64,000 nucleotides of DNA from Lichenibacterium minor (lineage in GTDB: Bacteria; Pseudomonadota; Alphaproteobacteria; Rhizobiales; Beijerinckiaceae): assembly GCF_004137685.1 (NCBI RefSeq), contig NZ_QYBB01000024.1:1-64000 (forward strand). The letters run 5' to 3'. The stretch's first letter is position 1, and each line of letters begins with the position of its first letter. The position numbers and the translations under genes were made by a program. Below are positions 57,203 to 64,000 of the stretch, piece by piece. The notes beneath the pieces were generated by a model that was given only the letters and a program-made list of their open reading frames with translations, did not search any database and was not told the origin of the DNA.

Positions 57203-57451
57203 GGGCGATGTCGTCCACACGGGCGGAGAGGGCCGTGCTGTCGCGGTTCGGGACGGTTTTGGCAAGCGCCAGACCGCAGGTCGCGATGGGCCTCCGTCCC
57301 GTCCGGACGCAGGGGCGCGCAGCTTCGCCCTGTCGCATTGCCGGGCCGGATGCCGCCGCGTACCGTCGGGGTGCATGCTGAACGCGACCGGCGTCGGACG
57401 GGTCGCCCGTCCGGTCGCGGCTGGCCCATCGGGCTGCGGGGGACCCCAAGG

Positions 57452-58507
57452 GTGCTTTTGCTGACGGATCGCTTGAAGGACGGTCTGCGCCTTCGGGAGG
57501 TCGTCGACGCGGTCGAGCCCTGCACCCTGGTGGGGCCGGGGCAGAGCGCCGAGGCCTCGCCCGACCACCGCCTCATCATCTGCGACGCCGCGCTCGACGG
57601 CCCCGAAGCCCTGGCGGTGTTCCGGGCCGTGCTGGCCCACCACCGGTTGGATCCCGCCGTGCCGGTGCTGTGTCTCGCCCGGGGGACGGGGCCCGACGTC
57701 ATGGCGCAGGCCGGGGCGATCGGCGCCACCGCGGTCCTGCCGCGCGACGCTTCGGATGCCCAGATCCTGTTCACCGCCCGGCGGTTGATCCGTTCCGGCC
57801 GGCCGGCGGACCGGTGCCCGGCCGAACCCGCGGTGGCGGCGAGCGCCCGGGACGCCGCCGGAGCCTTCGGCGACGTGTTCGAAGCGGCCCGCCGCGGCCG
57901 ATCCGTGTCGGCGAGCGCGCTGCGGCGGGGCGGCTCCTCCGTCATGGACGCCGTGGCGGGTGGGCGCATCGGAAGCTGGCTCGACGTGGTGCGCAGCCAC
58001 GACGACGCCACCTACCAGCACTGTCTGCTGGTGGCGGGGCTGTCGACCGGCTTCGCGGCCCGCCTCGGGATGACGACCAGGGGCCAAAGGCTCGTCGCCC
58101 AGGCGGCGCTGGTCCACGACATCGGCAAGGCCGCGATCCCGCCCGCCATCCTCAACAAGCCCGGCCCGCTGTCCCCGGCGGAGCTGGACGTCATGCGCAG
58201 CCACGCCACGATCGGCCACGAGATGCTGGTGCGCCAGAGCGGCTTCGACCCGCAGCTCCTCGACATCGTGCGGCACCACCACGAGTACCTCGACGGGTCG
58301 GGCTATCCCGACGGGTTGAGCGGCGACGAGGTGTCGGCGCTGTCCCGGCTGGTGACGATCTGCGACATCTACGCGGCGCTGATCGAGCGGCGCGCCTACA
58401 AGACGCCGACGCCGCCGGGCGAAGCCTTGGCCACCCTGGTCGCCATGGGGGGCAAGCTCGACGCGGGGCTGGTCCGGGCCTTCTGCGATTTCATCGGCGT
58501 CGCCTGA
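57452..58507 (+). CDS. HD-GYP phosphodiesterase with degenerate receiver
   Basis: 351 aa from GTG 57452. Residues ~1-115 are a receiver-like domain (VLLLTDRLKDGLRLREVV; HRLIICDAALDGPEAL), but the usual acidic pair after the first strand is only partly kept (TD), so phosphorylation is doubtful. The HD-GYP domain (~170-345) is intact: HCLLVAGLSTGFAARLG, LVHDIGKAAIPPAILNKPG (~222), and HHHEYLDGSGYPDGL (~270). It should hydrolyse cyclic di-GMP. No partner kinase or cyclase is adjacent; a link to motility control is plausible but unproven. Confidence 0.85.
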   Translation: MLLLTDRLKDGLRLREVVDAVEPCTLVGPGQSAEASPDHRLIICDAALDGPEALAVFRAVLAHHRLDPAVPVLCLARGTGPDVMAQAGAIGATAVLPRDASDAQILFTARRLIRSGRPADRCPAEPAVAASARDAAGAFGDVFEAARRGRSVSASALRRGGSSVMDAVAGGRIGSWLDVVRSHDDATYQHCLLVAGLSTGFAARLGMTTRGQRLVAQAALVHDIGKAAIPPAILNKPGPLSPAELDVMRSHATIGHEMLVRQSGFDPQLLDIVRHHHEYLDGSGYPDGLSGDEVSALSRLVTICDIYAALIERRAYKTPTPPGEALATLVAMGGKLDAGLVRAFCDFIGVA

Positions 58508-58540
58508 CACCAGCGGGGCGACGTCCCGACCGGCCGGGGA

Positions 58541-58610
58541 CCGCGAACTCGCGCCGCCGCTCGTGCGGCGCGACGGAGGTGCGTCGGTGGCTCCCTCGCC
58601 CGGTATGGGC
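58541..58610. repeat. Copy 2 of an intergenic repeat
   Basis: CGCGCCGCCGCTCGTGCGG, GCGACGGAG and CTCGCCCGGTAT occur in the same order as in copy 1 at 33067-33140. It lies 34 bp after the HD-GYP stop in the convergent gap before thiE. Confidence 0.6.
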
Positions 58611-58651
58611 GAGGAAGCGGAACGCAGGCGCGGCTTCGCGACGGACGGGCG

Positions 58652-59293
58652 TCAGCGCAGCGCCGCGGGACGACGCGCCGCAGCGGCGGCGGCCCGCACG
58701 AGCGCGGCCCCGCCGCCCCGCATCGCGTCGCCCATGACCGCCGTCCCGGCGGCCCCGGCGTCGAGGCAGGCTTCGATCGCCGCCGCGGTCACGCCGCCGA
58801 GCGCCAGGATGGGAAGGCCGAGGCCGGCCGCCTCCCGCAAGCCCGCCAAGCCCAGCGCCGGCCCGTAGCCCGGCTTGCTGGCGCTCGGGAAGATGGGGCT
58901 GAGCGTCGCATAATCGGCCCCGGCGTCGCGCGCCGCCCGTACGTCGTCCGGCCCGTGCGCCGACACGCCGAGGAGCCGCCCCGGCCCGAGCCGCCGGCGC
59001 GCCGCCGCGACGTCCGCCCCGGTCCCGAGCTGCACGCCGGCGCCGAGCTCGGCGGCGAGCGCGACGTCGGCGCCGACCGTCAGCGTCCCGCCGTGCCGCG
59101 CCACCCGGCGCGCGACGTCGATCGCCAGCGCGCGCCTCGCCGGCGCCGGCAGGTCCCTGTCGCGCAGCCACACCCAGCGGACGCCGGCGCCGAGCAGGTC
59201 CTCGACGAGATCGGGCAGGGGCTTCGCCGCCTGGTGCCGGTCCGTGACGACCAGGATCCGCGACGGCAGCGGCCCGCCGTCGCCCGGCGTCAC
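58652..59293 (-). CDS. thiE: Thiamine-phosphate synthase (ThiE)
   Basis: 213 aa from a GTG overlapping the thiG stop. TIM-barrel motifs: ILVVTDR, WVWLRDRDLP, GVQLGTGAD, GVSAHGPDDVRAARDAGADYATLSPIFPSASKPGYGP (pyrophosphate and diphosphate sites), LALGGVTAAAIEACLDAGAAGTAVMG. It joins thiazole phosphate with HMP-PP. Slightly divergent (usually SVH for the SAH here and TxSK in the phosphate loop), as is common for the alphaproteobacterial copy next to thiG. Last gene of the TPP-controlled operon. Confidence 0.88.
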   Translation of the reverse strand: MTPGDGGPLPSRILVVTDRHQAAKPLPDLVEDLLGAGVRWVWLRDRDLPAPARRALAIDVARRVARHGGTLTVGADVALAAELGAGVQLGTGADVAAARRRLGPGRLLGVSAHGPDDVRAARDAGADYATLSPIFPSASKPGYGPALGLAGLREAAGLGLPILALGGVTAAAIEACLDAGAAGTAVMGDAMRGGGAALVRAAAAAARRPAALR

Positions 59294-60060
59294 GAGCCGA
59301 CGAGGCCCATCTGCGGGCTCGACGGCTCGGCGCGGCGTCGGGCGGGGATGCGCCCGGCGCGGTGGGCCAGGCGGCCGGCCTCGACGGCGTGGCGGAAGGC
59401 GCGGGCCATCATCACGGGGTCGTCGGCCTTGGACACCGCCGTGTTGAGCAGCACCGCCGAGGCGCCGAGCTCCATGGCGATGGCGGCGTCCGACGCCGTG
59501 CCCAGCCCCGCGTCGACGATCACCGGCACGGGCGAGCGGCGGCACAGCTGTTCCAGCAGCGCCGGGTCCGACACGCCGAGGCCGGAGCCGATCAGCGACC
59601 CCAGCGGCATCACGGCGCTCGCGCCGCGGTCGGCGAGCCTTTGGCAGAGCACGGGGTCTGAGAAGCAGTAGGGGAGCACGGTGAAGCCGCGCTCGACGAG
59701 CTGCTCCGTGGCCTTCAGCAGCTCGACCGCGTCGGGGTAGAGCGTTTCGCGATCCCCGATGATCTCGAGCTTCACCCAGGCGGTGCCCAGCGCTTCGCGC
59801 CCCAGTTCGGCGGTGAGGATGGCGTCGCGCGCCGTCTCGCAGCCCGCCGTGTTGGGCAGAAAGCGGCGGCCCTTCAGCAGGCTCACCGTGTCGGATCCGT
59901 GGCCGGCGAGCGAGATCCGGCGCATCGACACCGTGACCATGTCGCAGCCCGAGGCGTCGACGGCGTCGGCCATGATGCGCTGCGTCGGGTAGCCGGCCGT
60001 GCCGAGGATGAGGCGGGACGCGAAGCGTTCCCCCGCGATGACCAGCGCGTCGTCGTCCAT
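59290..60060 (-). CDS. thiG: Thiazole synthase (ThiG)
   Basis: 256 aa. LVIAGERFASRLILGTAGYPTQRIM, KGRRFLPNTAGCETARDAI, and TAWVKLEIIGDRETLYPDAVELLKATEQLVERGF with the Schiff-base Lys (~96). LPYCFSDPVLCQRLADRGASAVMPLGSLIGSGLG and VPVIVDAGLGTASDAAIAMELGASAVLLNTAV follow. It makes the thiazole ring from deoxyxylulose phosphate, dehydroglycine and ThiS-thiocarboxylate. Four bp after thiS. Confidence 0.95.
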   Translation of the reverse strand: MDDDALVIAGERFASRLILGTAGYPTQRIMADAVDASGCDMVTVSMRRISLAGHGSDTVSLLKGRRFLPNTAGCETARDAILTAELGREALGTAWVKLEIIGDRETLYPDAVELLKATEQLVERGFTVLPYCFSDPVLCQRLADRGASAVMPLGSLIGSGLGVSDPALLEQLCRRSPVPVIVDAGLGTASDAAIAMELGASAVLLNTAVSKADDPVMMARAFRHAVEAGRLAHRAGRIPARRRAEPSSPQMGLVGS

Positions 60061-60064
60061 CGGT

Positions 60065-60277
60065 TCAGCCTCCCGCGACGGCGCGGATGATCTCCACCCG
60101 GTCGCCCTCGTCGATGATCGTGTCGTCCCAGTGCGCCGCCCGCACCACCTCGCCGTTCAGCGCGATGGCGAAGCCGCGGCGCGAGGGCGGCTCCAGATGC
60201 GCGGTTTCCGCCGCCCACAGCGCCGCCAGCGTGCGGACCTCCGTGTCGCGGGCCTCGCCGTTGACCGTCATCCTCAT
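60065..60277 (-). CDS. thiS: Sulfur carrier protein ThiS
   Basis: 70 aa, ubiquitin-like fold, ending in the functional Gly-Gly (IIRAVAGG) that is adenylated and thiocarboxylated. IALNGEVVRAAHWDDTIIDEGDRVEI is the conserved core. Overlaps thiO by 4 bp. Confidence 0.92.
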   Translation of the reverse strand: MRMTVNGEARDTEVRTLAALWAAETAHLEPPSRRGFAIALNGEVVRAAHWDDTIIDEGDRVEIIRAVAGG

Positions 60278-61500
60278 GCGTCACCCTTCCCGAACCGGCC
60301 GATGCCGAACCCCGCCGCCGCGCCCGCGACCCGCCCGTCCACGACCAACGCCTCGATCGCCTGCGCGGTGACGGGCGCCAGGAGGTAGCCGTTCCGGTGG
60401 TGGCCGGCCGCGAAGGCCAGGCCCGGCACCGCGCAGGCGCCGAGCGCCGGCGCGTCGTCCTCCGTGGTGGGGCGGAACCCCGCCCACACGCCCTCGACCG
60501 CCATCTCCTCGACACCGGGCAACACGCGCCTCACGCCTTCCAGGAGGGCGTAGAGCCCGCCCGCGGTGACGGACGCCTCGAACCCCGCTTCTTCCATCGT
60601 GGCGCCGACGATCATGCGGCCGTCGGATTTCGGCGCGATGTGGACCTCCGCGGTCCACACCACGTGGTCGATCGGCAGCGGCTGGGCGCGCCCGAAGAGC
60701 GGGCGTGCCCGCAGCGCCATCGACTGGCCCTTCAACGGGCGCAGCGGCAGGCGCAGACCGTCCGGCAGCAGGTTTCCCGAGGCGGCCGCGGCGCCGCTGG
60801 CGATCACCACCGTGCCGGCGCGGCACAGCTGTCCGCCCACGACGACCCCCGTGACGGCCCCCCCCGACATGTCGAGCCGGTCGGCAGCCGCCGCTTCCAC
60901 CAGGAGGCCGCCGCGGGCAAGGAAGGCGGCGCGCAGGGCCGCCACGGTGAGGCGCGGGTCGACCTGGTGGTCGCCGGGGCAGAAGATGCCGCCGCCCACG
61001 TTGGGGCGCAGCCCGGGCTCGAGGTCGAGCACCGCGGACGCGCCCATCCAGCGCGCGTCGAGCCCGGCCCGGACCTGCAGGCCGTGGCGCGCGCGAAGGC
61101 GGTCGACCTCGTCGCGGCCGACCGCCACGATCAGCGTGCCCTTTTCCCAGTAATCGATGGATGCGCCCGCGTCGGCTTCGAGCGCGTCGCGGAACGACGG
61201 CCACAGCGCCAGACTTTCGCGGCACAGCTCCAGCAGCGGGTCGCCGCCGGGTTCGTGCTCGGCTTCAGCGGCCAGCATGCCGGTGGCGGCCGAACTCGTG
61301 CCGCCCCCGGCCGACGCGGCGTCGAACACCGCCACCGCGAGGCCGCGCCGGGCGAGGTGCCAGCCGACGGACAGGCCCACCACGCCCCCGCCCACGACGG
61401 CGACGTCGACGCGCGGCGGCACCTGCGGGGCTCCCGCGGCGGGCGGCCGGGGCAGGGGACCCAGGGCGTTGAACAGGACGGGCGCGCCCGCCATCGGCAT
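60274..61500 (-). CDS. thiO: Glycine oxidase ThiO
   Basis: 408 aa from ATG 61500 (GGGGAG seven bases upstream); a longer frame would start inside the riboswitch and is rejected. FAD-binding VDVAVVGGGVVGLSVGWHLARRG (~31), GMLAAEAEHEP, FCPGDHQVDPRL, LPLRPLKGQSMALRA and the C-terminal AFAAGHHRNGYLLAP. It makes dehydroglycine (iminoacetate) with oxygen for thiazole synthesis, in place of the anaerobic ThiH. First gene of thiO-thiS-thiG-thiE. Confidence 0.92.
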   Translation of the reverse strand: MPMAGAPVLFNALGPLPRPPAAGAPQVPPRVDVAVVGGGVVGLSVGWHLARRGLAVAVFDAASAGGGTSSAATGMLAAEAEHEPGGDPLLELCRESLALWPSFRDALEADAGASIDYWEKGTLIVAVGRDEVDRLRARHGLQVRAGLDARWMGASAVLDLEPGLRPNVGGGIFCPGDHQVDPRLTVAALRAAFLARGGLLVEAAAADRLDMSGGAVTGVVVGGQLCRAGTVVIASGAAAASGNLLPDGLRLPLRPLKGQSMALRARPLFGRAQPLPIDHVVWTAEVHIAPKSDGRMIVGATMEEAGFEASVTAGGLYALLEGVRRVLPGVEEMAVEGVWAGFRPTTEDDAPALGACAVPGLAFAAGHHRNGYLLAPVTAQAIEALVVDGRVAGAAAGFGIGRFGKGDA

Positions 61501-61555
61501 CACTCCCCAACGCGGCGGGGCGCGGGACCGGCTGATGCGACGACGCGGAGCCGGT

Positions 61556-61660
61556 TCCAATCCCTACGCCGGTGCGAACCGGATCAGGTTCTAAGGATTT
61601 CCGCGCCGCCCGAACGCCGGGCCCAGCGGTGTCTCAGCCCCTTGCCGGGGATCTCCGTGG
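61556..61660 (-). promoter_or_regulatory. TPP riboswitch (THI element)
   Basis: Read on the minus strand: GATCCCCGGCAAGGGGCTGAGACACC, then CCTTAGAACCTGATCCGGTT and CACCGGCGTAGGGAT. Both diagnostic parts are present: GGGGCTGAGA and CTGATC...ACCGGCGTAGGGA. It lies ~55 bp before the thiO start, so thiamine pyrophosphate should shut off translation or transcription of the thi operon. Confidence 0.93.
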
Positions 61661-61780
61661 AACGCGTCACAAATGGAGGGCCGGGCCGGGCGGGTCAAGG
61701 GCCCGATGCGCGCCGGCGGACGGGCGGGACCCTGTCGCGACGGCGACGGCGCGGGACAGCACCCGTCGCGCGGCCGCCCG

Positions 61781-61802
61781 CCGGACGGGCCGAGCCGTCC
61801 GG
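61781..61802 (-). terminator. Hairpin between ftcR and the thi operon
   Basis: CCGGACGG, loop GCCGAG, CCGTCCGG: perfect 8-bp stem about 95 bp past the ftcR stop. No T-tract. It could end the ftcR transcript before the riboswitch-controlled operon. Confidence 0.4.
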
Positions 61803-61895
61803 ACGGGTCACGCCGCGCGAGCGGCGGCGGGCGGTGAAGCCCCACGCCGGCGGGGGGGAGGTGGGACCGCTCGGCCGCGCCGGCGGCCGGGTGCG

Positions 61896-62654
61896 TCAGG
61901 CCGCGTCGGCCACCAGCGTCCGGGCGCCCACGCCGGCCTGTTCGCCGTCCCACAGCCCCGCCGGCACGGCGCCCGCGGGATCTTCGAGGCAGTAGCCCAG
62001 GTAGCGCTTCGACTCGATCGGGTCGTAGCCGAGCTTGGCGCGCAGCTTCTTGCGCAGCTTCGACACGTGGCTTTCCACCACGTTCTCCTCGATGTTCTCG
62101 TCGAAGATGCCGTAGATGGCGTTGAAGATCTGCGTCTTGGACACGCGGCGGCCGCGGTTCTTCACGAGATATTCGAGGATGCGGCGCTCGCGGCGCGGCA
62201 GAAGGAAGGCTTCCCCGCGGATCTCCGGGTCGCGGCCGTCGAAGAACACCCGGATCTCGCCCACCGCGACGTCGTCGCGCTTGGCGGCCCCGGCCGACAC
62301 GCGGCGCCGGATGGCGTCGATGCGCGCCAGGAGCTCGCGGACGTGGATCGGCTTCTTCACGACGTCGTCGAAGCCGGCCGCGAACAGGTCCAGCGTCTGG
62401 TCGAGCGACTGCGTCTCGTTGATGGCGATGATCGGGGCGTTCGAGCGCTCGCGGATCCAGCCGGGGTAGTTCGACCGGTCGCGGCAGGTGCCGATCAGGA
62501 AGGCCTCGACGGCCTGGAGGTCGTGATCCGCCACCGTCTCGACCCAGCCCCGGAAATCCGCCGGGCAGAAGCCGGTCGAGCACACGCCCTCGGACTTGAA
62601 GCCGCCGGCATAGCCGACCGCAACGATTTCCCGGTCGTCGATCAGAATCAGCAT
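61896..62654 (-). CDS. ftcR: Flagellar master regulator FtcR/Rem (atypical OmpR-type)
   Basis: 252 aa. The N-terminal receiver-like domain starts LILIDDREIVAVGYAGGFKSEGV and keeps the Lys (VVKKPIHVRELL, ~100), but at the normal phosphorylation site it has FLIGTCRDR and no Asp. The C-terminal winged helix is ILEYLVKNRGRRVSKTQIFNAIYGIFDENIEENVVESHVSKLRKKL, the FtcR/Rem signature. FtcR (Brucella) and Rem (Sinorhizobium) activate hook and filament genes and are known to lack a normal phospho-site. In those genomes the gene lies just before flgE; here it lies beside flgB-flgC. Confidence 0.9.
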   Translation of the reverse strand: MLILIDDREIVAVGYAGGFKSEGVCSTGFCPADFRGWVETVADHDLQAVEAFLIGTCRDRSNYPGWIRERSNAPIIAINETQSLDQTLDLFAAGFDDVVKKPIHVRELLARIDAIRRRVSAGAAKRDDVAVGEIRVFFDGRDPEIRGEAFLLPRRERRILEYLVKNRGRRVSKTQIFNAIYGIFDENIEENVVESHVSKLRKKLRAKLGYDPIESKRYLGYCLEDPAGAVPAGLWDGEQAGVGARTLVADAA

Positions 62655-63082
62655 CGGGATTCACCCTCTTCGGCGGCGGTGCGGACCCGCTCGCCCGGGC
62701 CGCACTCACGTTTCATTCACCAACTGAGGAAATTTTTAGGGCCGGGATGCTTAACAAAGCGTTTCTCGCGCGGCCCTTTCTCTCCTGCAACGCACGAGGG
62801 GAAGTCGGTAAGAGACAAGCAGCGATGCCGTGTCGTGCGTTTAATGCATCCTTAACACTTCAGTGAAGGTCGCTGATTCGTTTTCGATCGCCGTATTAAC
62901 GGAAAGTAAACTCGGGTCTCGACGGTCGACGTGCGGCCCGACGCGACGCCCGAAGCTTGTCGATGTCGTGGTCGGAGCGCGGATCGACTTGCAAACCCAA
63001 GCCGGATTTGCGCGACAGCCCCGTGCAAGCTTGTGGCGGCAGGGTCGGCCTCGTCATCGACCACGAGCCGGGGAGCTTCGCC
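62655..63082. promoter_or_regulatory. Divergent regulatory region between ftcR and flgB
   Basis: 428 bp, clearly more AT-rich than the rest of the window between 62710 and 62900. CTTAAC occurs at 62751-62756 and 62851-62856 and ATTAAC at 62895-62900; several ATT/TTT runs suggest promoter elements. It must serve ftcR leftward and the flgB operon rightward. No coding sequence recognised. Confidence 0.55.
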
Positions 63083-63460
63083 GTGGACCCCATCCACCTC
63101 TTCGACCTCGCCGGCAAGCAGGCGCGCTGGCTTTCGACGGACCAGTCGGTGATCGCCTCCAACGTCGCCAACGCGTCGACGCCGGGCTACCGCGCCCGGT
63201 CCCTGCAGCCCTTCTCCGAGGTGCTGGACAAGACCGGGCTTCAACTCGCCTCCACGGCGCCGAGCCACCTTTCCCTGGATCCCCTGCAGGTCCAGGCCGC
63301 CTCCATCAAGGAGGAGAACCCATGGGAGGTGACGGAGTCGGGCAACTCGGTCGCGCTCGAGCAGGAGCTGATCAAGGCCGGCGACGTGAACCGGGCCTAT
63401 TCCCTCAACACCGGCATCGTGAAGACCTTTCACGCCATGCTGATGTCGGCGGCGAAGTGA
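63083..63460 (+). CDS. flgB: Flagellar proximal rod protein FlgB
   Basis: 125 aa from GTG 63083 with GGGGAG nine bases before. IHLFDLAGKQARWLSTDQSVIASNVANASTPGYRARSLQPF is the rod signature (NVANxxTPGY). The C-terminus NSVALEQELIKAGDVNRAYSLNTGIVKTFHAMLMSAA is the paired helix. Seven bp before flgC. Confidence 0.92.
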   Translation: MDPIHLFDLAGKQARWLSTDQSVIASNVANASTPGYRARSLQPFSEVLDKTGLQLASTAPSHLSLDPLQVQAASIKEENPWEVTESGNSVALEQELIKAGDVNRAYSLNTGIVKTFHAMLMSAAK

Positions 63461-63467
63461 GGGCGCG

Positions 63468-63890
63468 ATGATCGACTCCCTCCAGGCGGCGCTGCGCGTC
63501 GCGGGCTCGGGCCTGTCCGCCCAATCGGCGCGGCTGCGCGTCGTGTCGGAAAACCTCGCCAACGCCCAGTCGACCGGCGCGACGCCCGGCGCCGACCCCT
63601 ACCGCCGCAAGACCATCACGTTCGAGAACACGTTCGACCGGGTCGCCGGCCAGGACGTCGTGGCGGTGAAGCAGGTCGGCGAGGATCAGTCCGCGTTCCA
63701 GGTCCAGCAGGACCCCGGCAACCCGGCCGCCGACGAGAAGGGCGCCGTCAAGATGCCCAACGTGAACACCATCTCGGAGATGAGCGACATGCGCGAGGCC
63801 AACCGCTCCTACGAGGCGGACCTCCAGCTCATCAAGCAGTCTCGCGACCTGATCTCCATGACCATCGATCTCCTGAAAGGCACATCATGA
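63468..63890 (+). CDS. flgC: Flagellar proximal rod protein FlgC
   Basis: 140 aa. SGLSAQSARLRVVSENLANAQSTGATPGADPYRRKTITF (rod signature, with an insertion between NLANAQST and DPYRRK usual for this protein), and VNTISEMSDMREANRSYEADLQLIKQSRDLISMTIDLLK at the end. Overlaps the next gene by ATGA. Confidence 0.94.
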   Translation: MIDSLQAALRVAGSGLSAQSARLRVVSENLANAQSTGATPGADPYRRKTITFENTFDRVAGQDVVAVKQVGEDQSAFQVQQDPGNPAADEKGAVKMPNVNTISEMSDMREANRSYEADLQLIKQSRDLISMTIDLLKGTS

Positions 63891-64000
63891 TCGTCGCCGC
63901 CCTGCCGCTCGTCACCTCCGCCCTGTCGTCGCTGGCGCCTTCCCTCGGGGCCACGGCCTCCTCGGCGGCCTCCGCCGCCGCTTCCGCCGCGGCTTCGGGC
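63887..64000 (+). CDS. fliE: Probable FliE (hook-basal body complex protein), 5' end
   Basis: Thirty-eight codons before the window ends. Starts at an ATG overlapping the flgC stop (MIVAALPLVTSALSSLAP) and continues Ala/Ser-rich. fliE follows flgC in rhizobial flagellar operons, and FliE has an Ala/Ser-rich, variable start. The identity therefore rests on position. Confidence 0.6.
   Translation, partial: MIVAALPLVTSALSSLAPSLGATASSAASAAASAAASG

Noticed and set aside
56054..58510. Minus-strand open frame of 818 codons
   Set aside because: Its first part is antisense to the HD-GYP gene, whose motifs are unambiguous on the plus strand; only the aminotransferase part is real.

Overview
The window is about 70 percent GC. 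It carries a Rhizobiales-type flagellar gene order (motB-motC-fliK/motD-slt-flgE-flgK-flgL-flaF-flbT-flgD-fliQ), flaF/flbT, an FtcR/Rem-type flagellar regulator, and the alphaproteobacterial housekeeping block nfu-tsaB-rimI-miaB-phoH-ybeY-corC. This points to an alphaproteobacterium of the order Hyphomicrobiales. The flagellin and IS types suggest something near Methylobacterium or Lichenibacterium, but that last step is an impression and was not tested.

Region 1 (1-9.5 kb) is a scarred accessory region. It holds the right end of an IS66-family element that cuts a chemoreceptor gene, a degenerate IS630-type element with intact 12-bp ends flanked by TA, two related palindromes, and a chemoreceptor broken by one in-frame TAG. 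It also holds a 3' fragment of fliP, an intact TPR/SPINDLY-type (GT41-like) glycosyltransferase, an octapeptide-repeat protein frameshifted by loss of 95 bp between internal repeats, and a flagellin with an internal deletion and frameshift.

Region 2 (9.5-15 kb) looks like a flagellin- or surface-modification locus: a second TPR-GT41-like protein, a methyltransferase-GT9 fusion overlapping it by 4 bp, an FkbM-type methyltransferase and a small Ala/Pro-rich ORF.

Region 3 (15-28.5 kb) is the flagellar basal body, motor, hook and junction cluster. Most of fliF to slt is translationally coupled by ATGA, GTGA or TGATG overlaps. The second flagellar block (flgB-flgC-fliE) and ftcR lie at the far right end (61.9-64 kb), divergent across a 428-bp regulatory region.

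Region 4 (28.7-43.7 kb) is mixed metabolism and signalling: lpdA, a LysE-type exporter, a hybrid histidine kinase with two receivers, a TerB-like protein, an orphan iolB, a thiolase / quinone oxidoreductase / acyl-CoA synthetase group, an ABC-F ATPase, a single-domain response regulator, and a tandem pair of small secreted four-cysteine proteins.

Region 5 (43.7-61.7 kb) is housekeeping: corC-ybeY-phoH-miaB (overlapping), rimI-tsaB, nfu, a DoxX-like protein, a tartrate dehydrogenase-like decarboxylating dehydrogenase, dodecin, aroK-aroB with a CNNM/CorC transporter, an aminotransferase, an HD-GYP protein, and thiO-thiS-thiG-thiE behind a clear TPP riboswitch. No tRNA, rRNA or CRISPR was recognised.
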